Shown: positions 59,773 through 64,000 of the stretch, piece by piece
Numbering within the stretch: the first letter of the stretch is position 1
Layout: the number at the start of each line of letters is the position of its first letter
Source of the DNA: Plasmodium brasilianum
Taxonomy: Eukaryota > Apicomplexa > Aconoidasida > Haemosporida > Plasmodiidae
Assembly: GCF_023973825.1 (NCBI RefSeq)
Contig: NC_090126.1
Coordinates: 682,001 to 746,000 of the forward strand
Direction: 5' to 3'
DNA: 64,000 nucleotides
Program-made: the position numbers and the translations under genes
Notes under the pieces: generated by a model
What the model saw: the letters and a program-made list of their open reading frames with translations, nothing else
The model's database searches: none
Told to the model about the DNA's origin: nothing

Positions 59773-62700
59773 GATTATTCATAATATAAAAACAAAATAA
59801 TTACACTAACTCATTGATGATTCATAGAATATTACATAAATGTGCAATTCTTAAATTTATAAATGTACTACCATGGACAAATATGTATCTATATAAATAT
59901 AATTCTTTATCTTTTAGTGTTAGTATGAATATATGCACACATGTATCAAAATACAACAGTATAAGTAAAAATATAAATTTGAGGAATAAAGAACACCGGA
60001 CATACATGTAGACAATTACCAATGAGTCATAAAATGCGTATAAAGTATATCTACAAACGTGTATGTGCTATTTATAACTGTAAAAAAAAGTTAACAAAAT
60101 AAAAAATGTATCAAGCGAAATAAAGTGTTATAAAATATAACCAATTAGCTAGCAACAACAACAAAAAAAAGAAAAAAAGAAAAAAATTTTCAATAGTGTA
60201 GTTTTACAAGAAGTATGCGTAAATAACTATTCAACATAAGAATCCTTTTTATATATTACATATCTGTATATAAACGTTCTTTTTTTTTTTTTTCCGTGTG
60301 AATATTTTAAATAAATAAGTTCACTTTATTTTAAAAAAAAAATTATTCATTAGCTCCTTTTCTTCTCTCAATTATTATAAGGATGCATATTTTTACAACA
60401 TACTTTCACTTTTTTTTTTTTTTTTTTTTTGAGTTATTTAAATTTATTTTTTTTATATATATACACTAGAACATACACACATATACACACATAAACATAT
60501 GTATATATATGCATATATATAAATTGCGAGAAAAAAAAAATTGCGTCTGCTTAAATGTCATTAATGTTTCTGTACCAAAAAAAGATGAAAAAAAGAAAAA
60601 TGAAATAAAATTACCTTTTATTAACGATAAAAAAAAAAAAAAAAAATGAGGCTCATATTTATATACAGATGTATAATTTAATTATTTAGGAAAAAATAAA
60701 CTAAAAAAAATATATATTCCACGAAAAAGTTTTATAGAAAACAAGCATAAAATAAAATGTGCAATGTAGGCTTAAATACTGGACAATTCTTCTATATTTA
60801 GTTGCTTAGATATCCGTGGTTTTTGCATTTAGTTATTTATTCTTTCCAACGTTACTACACTTATTTGCTAAAGTGAACACTTATATATACTTAATCACTT
60901 ATACGTGCCATTTCTTTTCTTTTTTTCATATATATTTTTGCATAGTAATTTTTAGGTGTTCATTTATACGTAAATGATATAAGGAAGGAAAATATTTCAC
61001 TCTACATTATTTTTCTTTTTGTTCTTTCATGTTGTAAGAAGCTTTAGTTTCCATGATAATTTATGTAATATCAGATAGAAAGATGACTTTTGAAATTGTT
61101 TGTCTTTTTATAAGGTGCGCACGTACAGTGGGAGTAGAAAAAATATACACATGGTATATATATATATATGCATATACGTGGATTGATTCATTTTAATATG
61201 TATCTTAAGTATATAAGCATAAAAAAGAAAATTAATGTAGACCTATATAAATTGAGAATTCTTATTACGTCCTGCTTTTGTTTTGTTGTTGTTGTTTTAA
61301 CCATGGATTATTCTTAATATAAAAGCCTTAAAAAGAAAAAGAAATAGTTCTTATAAGTGTTTATATATATATATATATATACATGCATATACCTATACAT
61401 TTCCTGAACTCTTTTGACTTCTATTTTTTTTTTTCATTTTATGTGTGTACTTACAATATTTTAATAATTGCTTTTTTGGAAGTGCATGAATTCTATGATA
61501 TATACAGAAAACCAAATTAAGAAAAAAAAAAAATAAAAAAAAAATAAATTGATATATATATTTATATATCAAAATGTTTTAATGAAACAACAACAATATA
61601 TGCATGAGTAGTTCTACAATAAATTTATCTTCTCATTACTTAGCAACTCTGAGTTGTCAGTAATGCATATTTCTTTTAGAAAAATAATCATACTATAAAC
61701 ATAGTTTTTTCTACTTTTCAACCTGTTTTCTTTTATATTATTAGTATTTTTAGAACGTCTACTACGAATTATATTATGGCATCAATTCAAACTTTTAAAT
61801 TAATGAACATAAGCCCAATTAGCAGAATATTATTTAAGGCTGAAATAATATTAATTATTTTTCAAAAACATGATCTTGTTCTATGTATCATAGAAATTTC
61901 AGGAAACGTCATGATATAACTATTAAAAAATGATTTTAATATTTACACGCATATATTATGTGTATGTATTATATATAACAGAATAATGTACCTTTTTTTT
62001 TTTTTTTTTTTTTTTTTTACAATAACAGTTTATGATTGTACAATAACTACTTATAAACAATGGCAAAAAAATAAAAAAAAATTCTTTTATCTACTAACGT
62101 AAAAAGAAATAGAAATTAAAAGGGATAGATTAAATTTAAAAGTGGAACTAACGTAAAGAGAGAATAAGAATCCTCTTTAAATTTGCTACTTTTTATTTGA
62201 TGTTCCTCTACATGTTGTTTATTCACGAACACTCCAAATTTATATTATATATAATTACAGAATAAACAACTGACATATTTGAGCAAGTAAAGAACTTTTT
62301 AAAAGAAAAAAAAAAAACTAAAATTTTTTTCATATTTTATTTCCCATTTATATTAAAGGTAATATAAATTTAAATTTGTTAAATGTATATTACACTTAAC
62401 AAATATGTTATAAAGTGCAATCATATTTGCCGAATAATGAAATTTAACATCAATAAGAAATTATTACAAAGATAGTAAGTGGTCCTAACAACTTCAAAAA
62501 AAGGTAATAAAAAAAAAAAAAAAATTCATTTAATAAACGCTTATTTTTAAATCCTAAGACGACTTATACTTAAGCTTTTAAGCAGAATTATTATCATTTT
62601 TATTTAATGAATAAAAAATTTAAAAACTGGAAAAGTTTTCCCAATTAACAGTAATTATGTACATTTTTTATTACATGCAAAGAATTGTGATAATAAATAA

Positions 62701-62894
62701 AACGTATTTATAGATAGGATCTAAAATATTATCTTAAAAGTTTCGTATACGAACAGGTGCATATATATACATGTATACGTGGACTTTATTATAGTACCAC
62801 ACGGAGCGAATTTAAGGACCCTTTCATTAATTTGTTCATACTTTTAAGAGAATAGCAAAAGATAAATTAAGAAAGTAATAAATCGAACAAAGGG
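59051..62894. other. Long intergenic region between divergent CCCH and PAC3-like genes
   Basis: About 3.8 kb without a supportable gene, containing both promoters. It holds poly(A)/poly(T) tracts (about 59587-59611, 59742-59770, 60412-60430 and 61986-62018) and (TA)n stretches. No tRNA, snRNA or coding exon was recognised. Confidence 0.6.
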
Positions 62895-63518
62895 ATGAAA
62901 AGCGAAAATTCAAACAAATATGATACGTTGAAAAATATGGAAGTGGATTCTGAAACTATAAATTCTTCAAAACATTACTATCAAAATGGATTAGAAGAAC
63001 AAAAGACATTATATAGTGGTGAATGTATTTTAATAAATAATCTTACAAGAGATATAAATGAAAATAAAATTAGTGAAAGTTTGAATGAAGTAAAAAACGA
63101 GGAGCTGATTGACAAAAAAAACTTCCATTGCATTTCAAGTAATATTAGCTCTATTCCTACAGTAATAAAAAAAAATGTTAATATCAGTCACATGGAAGGA
63201 GAAATGTCATATATTTACACATTAGTTTCGTTTAATAATTATAATATTTTTTTCATTACACATAATGGGAAATTTGCCTCATGGGTATATTCATACAATG
63301 TTACATTACCTTTTTCAGTAGAACAAGAAACTGAAATAATTTTTGGTGAAAGGAATTACCCTTATTTAGAAATGTTTTGTTCGAAATTTATGAAAGACCA
63401 TGCTCCTTTATTGAAGTACAAACCTATTATGTTTGCAATATCTCTTTATAAAATGTGTTTTCATGACACAAAAATTTTGACGCAAATATTTGCCAGCCTG
63501 AGCAATATGATAAAATAG
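62895..63518 (+). CDS. Probable proteasome assembly chaperone 3-like (PAC3/PSMG3) protein
   Basis: Single-exon protein of 207 residues. Residues 1 to about 90 are polar and Asn/Glu/Lys-rich with no domain. Residues about 92-207 fit the small PAC3 fold in order. They run: TVIKKNVNISHMEGEMSYIY; a hydrophobic strand pair with the conserved T-x-x-GK turn (IFFITHNGKFASWVY); TEIIFGERNYPYLEMF, comparable to LLGxDxPLxxxF; a long helix; and then IMFAISLYK and a final helix ILTQIFASLSNMI. PAC3 pairs with PAC4 and guides alpha-ring formation of the 20S proteasome. The assignment rests on recalled pattern similarity to PSMG3, and sequence identity is low, so it is provisional. The start is the first in-frame ATG after A/T-rich sequence. 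Confidence 0.6.
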   Translation: MKSENSNKYDTLKNMEVDSETINSSKHYYQNGLEEQKTLYSGECILINNLTRDINENKISESLNEVKNEELIDKKNFHCISSNISSIPTVIKKNVNISHMEGEMSYIYTLVSFNNYNIFFITHNGKFASWVYSYNVTLPFSVEQETEIIFGERNYPYLEMFCSKFMKDHAPLLKYKPIMFAISLYKMCFHDTKILTQIFASLSNMIK

Positions 63519-63963
63519 CATATGTAATGTGCCTATATATACAAATATATAGATGTTTGTTCATGCATATATATTACAAAAAAGAAGGCACAAAAAGATC
63601 ACACATAAATATGCATATTTTTATTTCTCTTATTAATTTGTCCAATTTGAAACAGGAATATACTCTTGTTTCGTTCTTAACGTTTTTATATATTTTTTAA
63701 AAATTTTTTATTAAGTAAAATATATTGTCTTAAAAAAATTTGTAATAGCTATTTTGTTCAGAAATTTTTTTATATATTTTTAAAATGGAAAAATTCTTTT
63801 TATTTTTTTTTTTTTTTCATTTCTCATATATTTACGTATATATGTGAACTCAAATATATTATATGAATATAAATTAATTCTCGAACAATTGATAATTCAT
63901 GCAACCATATTTCCAAAATTAAATGCTTTTACAAACTCTGTTTATATTTCAAATATCGTATAT

Positions 63964-63995
<32 letters not shown>

Positions 63996-64000
63996 TGACC
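63519..64000. other. 3' flank of the PAC3-like gene, to window end
   Basis: A/T-rich non-coding sequence ending in a poly(A) tract (about 63968-63996). Nothing recognised. Confidence 0.6.

Overview
This window is a stretch of nuclear chromosome from a malaria parasite (genus Plasmodium). The reasons are very high A+T with long poly(A)/poly(T) and (TA)n tracts between genes, short introns with GT..AG ends and T-rich acceptors, proteins swollen by Asn/Lys-rich inserts and tandem repeats, and a recognisable set of Plasmodium genes: KROX1, PDE-alpha, porphobilinogen deaminase, half ABC transporter MDR7 and an apicoplast ribosomal protein L1. From memory, and not checked, the order KROX1, CIA1, PDE-alpha, PBGD, ATP11-like factor, MDR7, L1 is that of P. 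falciparum chromosome 12. The base composition is less extreme than P. falciparum, so a P. malariae/P. ovale-like species is possible; the sequence alone does not settle it.

Layout. <1-2906 (-): unidentified large protein cut by the window edge. 4600-5524 (+): LSm7, four exons. 6460-11249 (-): KROX1 C2H2 protein, apparently split by one frame break in a 22-base homopolymer. 15198-17384 (+): CIA1, a WD40 protein of cytosolic Fe-S assembly. 19041-22589 (+): PDE-alpha, three exons. 23477-24868 (+): porphobilinogen deaminase. 26119-27329 (+): small membrane protein, five exons, unidentified. 27914-28483 (-): ATP11-type F1-ATPase assembly factor. 29785-32385 (-): half ABC transporter. 34975-36554 (+): apicoplast L1, two exons. 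37930-51127 (+): a giant protein of about 4,400 residues. 52539-53438 (-): Qa-SNARE. 56330-59050 (-): triple CCCH zinc-finger protein. 62895-63518 (+): probable proteasome-assembly-chaperone-3-like protein. No tRNA, rRNA, CRISPR array or transposon was seen.

The most interesting item is the giant gene. Its C-terminal third carries the signature of a phosphatidylinositol-3-kinase-related protein kinase (PIKK), and its last residues form a FATC tail. About 1,000 residues separate kinase and FATC, and the activation-loop wording resembles SMG1 rather than ATM, ATR or TOR. The catalytic loop reads GHRH instead of GDRH, so it may be a pseudokinase or have altered chemistry. The gene is broken into three frames at two poly(A) runs; together with the KROX1 break, all three are explained by one missing base in a homopolymer. 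Other notable items are a pure 15-copy (GGGTATAT) array with G-quadruplex potential, a 72-bp higher-order repeat in KROX1 that is open in several frames, and duplicated KROX1 finger modules with a His-to-Cys ligand swap.

The genes are independently transcribed eukaryotic units rather than operons. Several act in organelle or metal/haem metabolism (CIA1, PBGD, ATP11 factor, MDR7, apicoplast L1), but nothing in the sequence shows that they are co-regulated.
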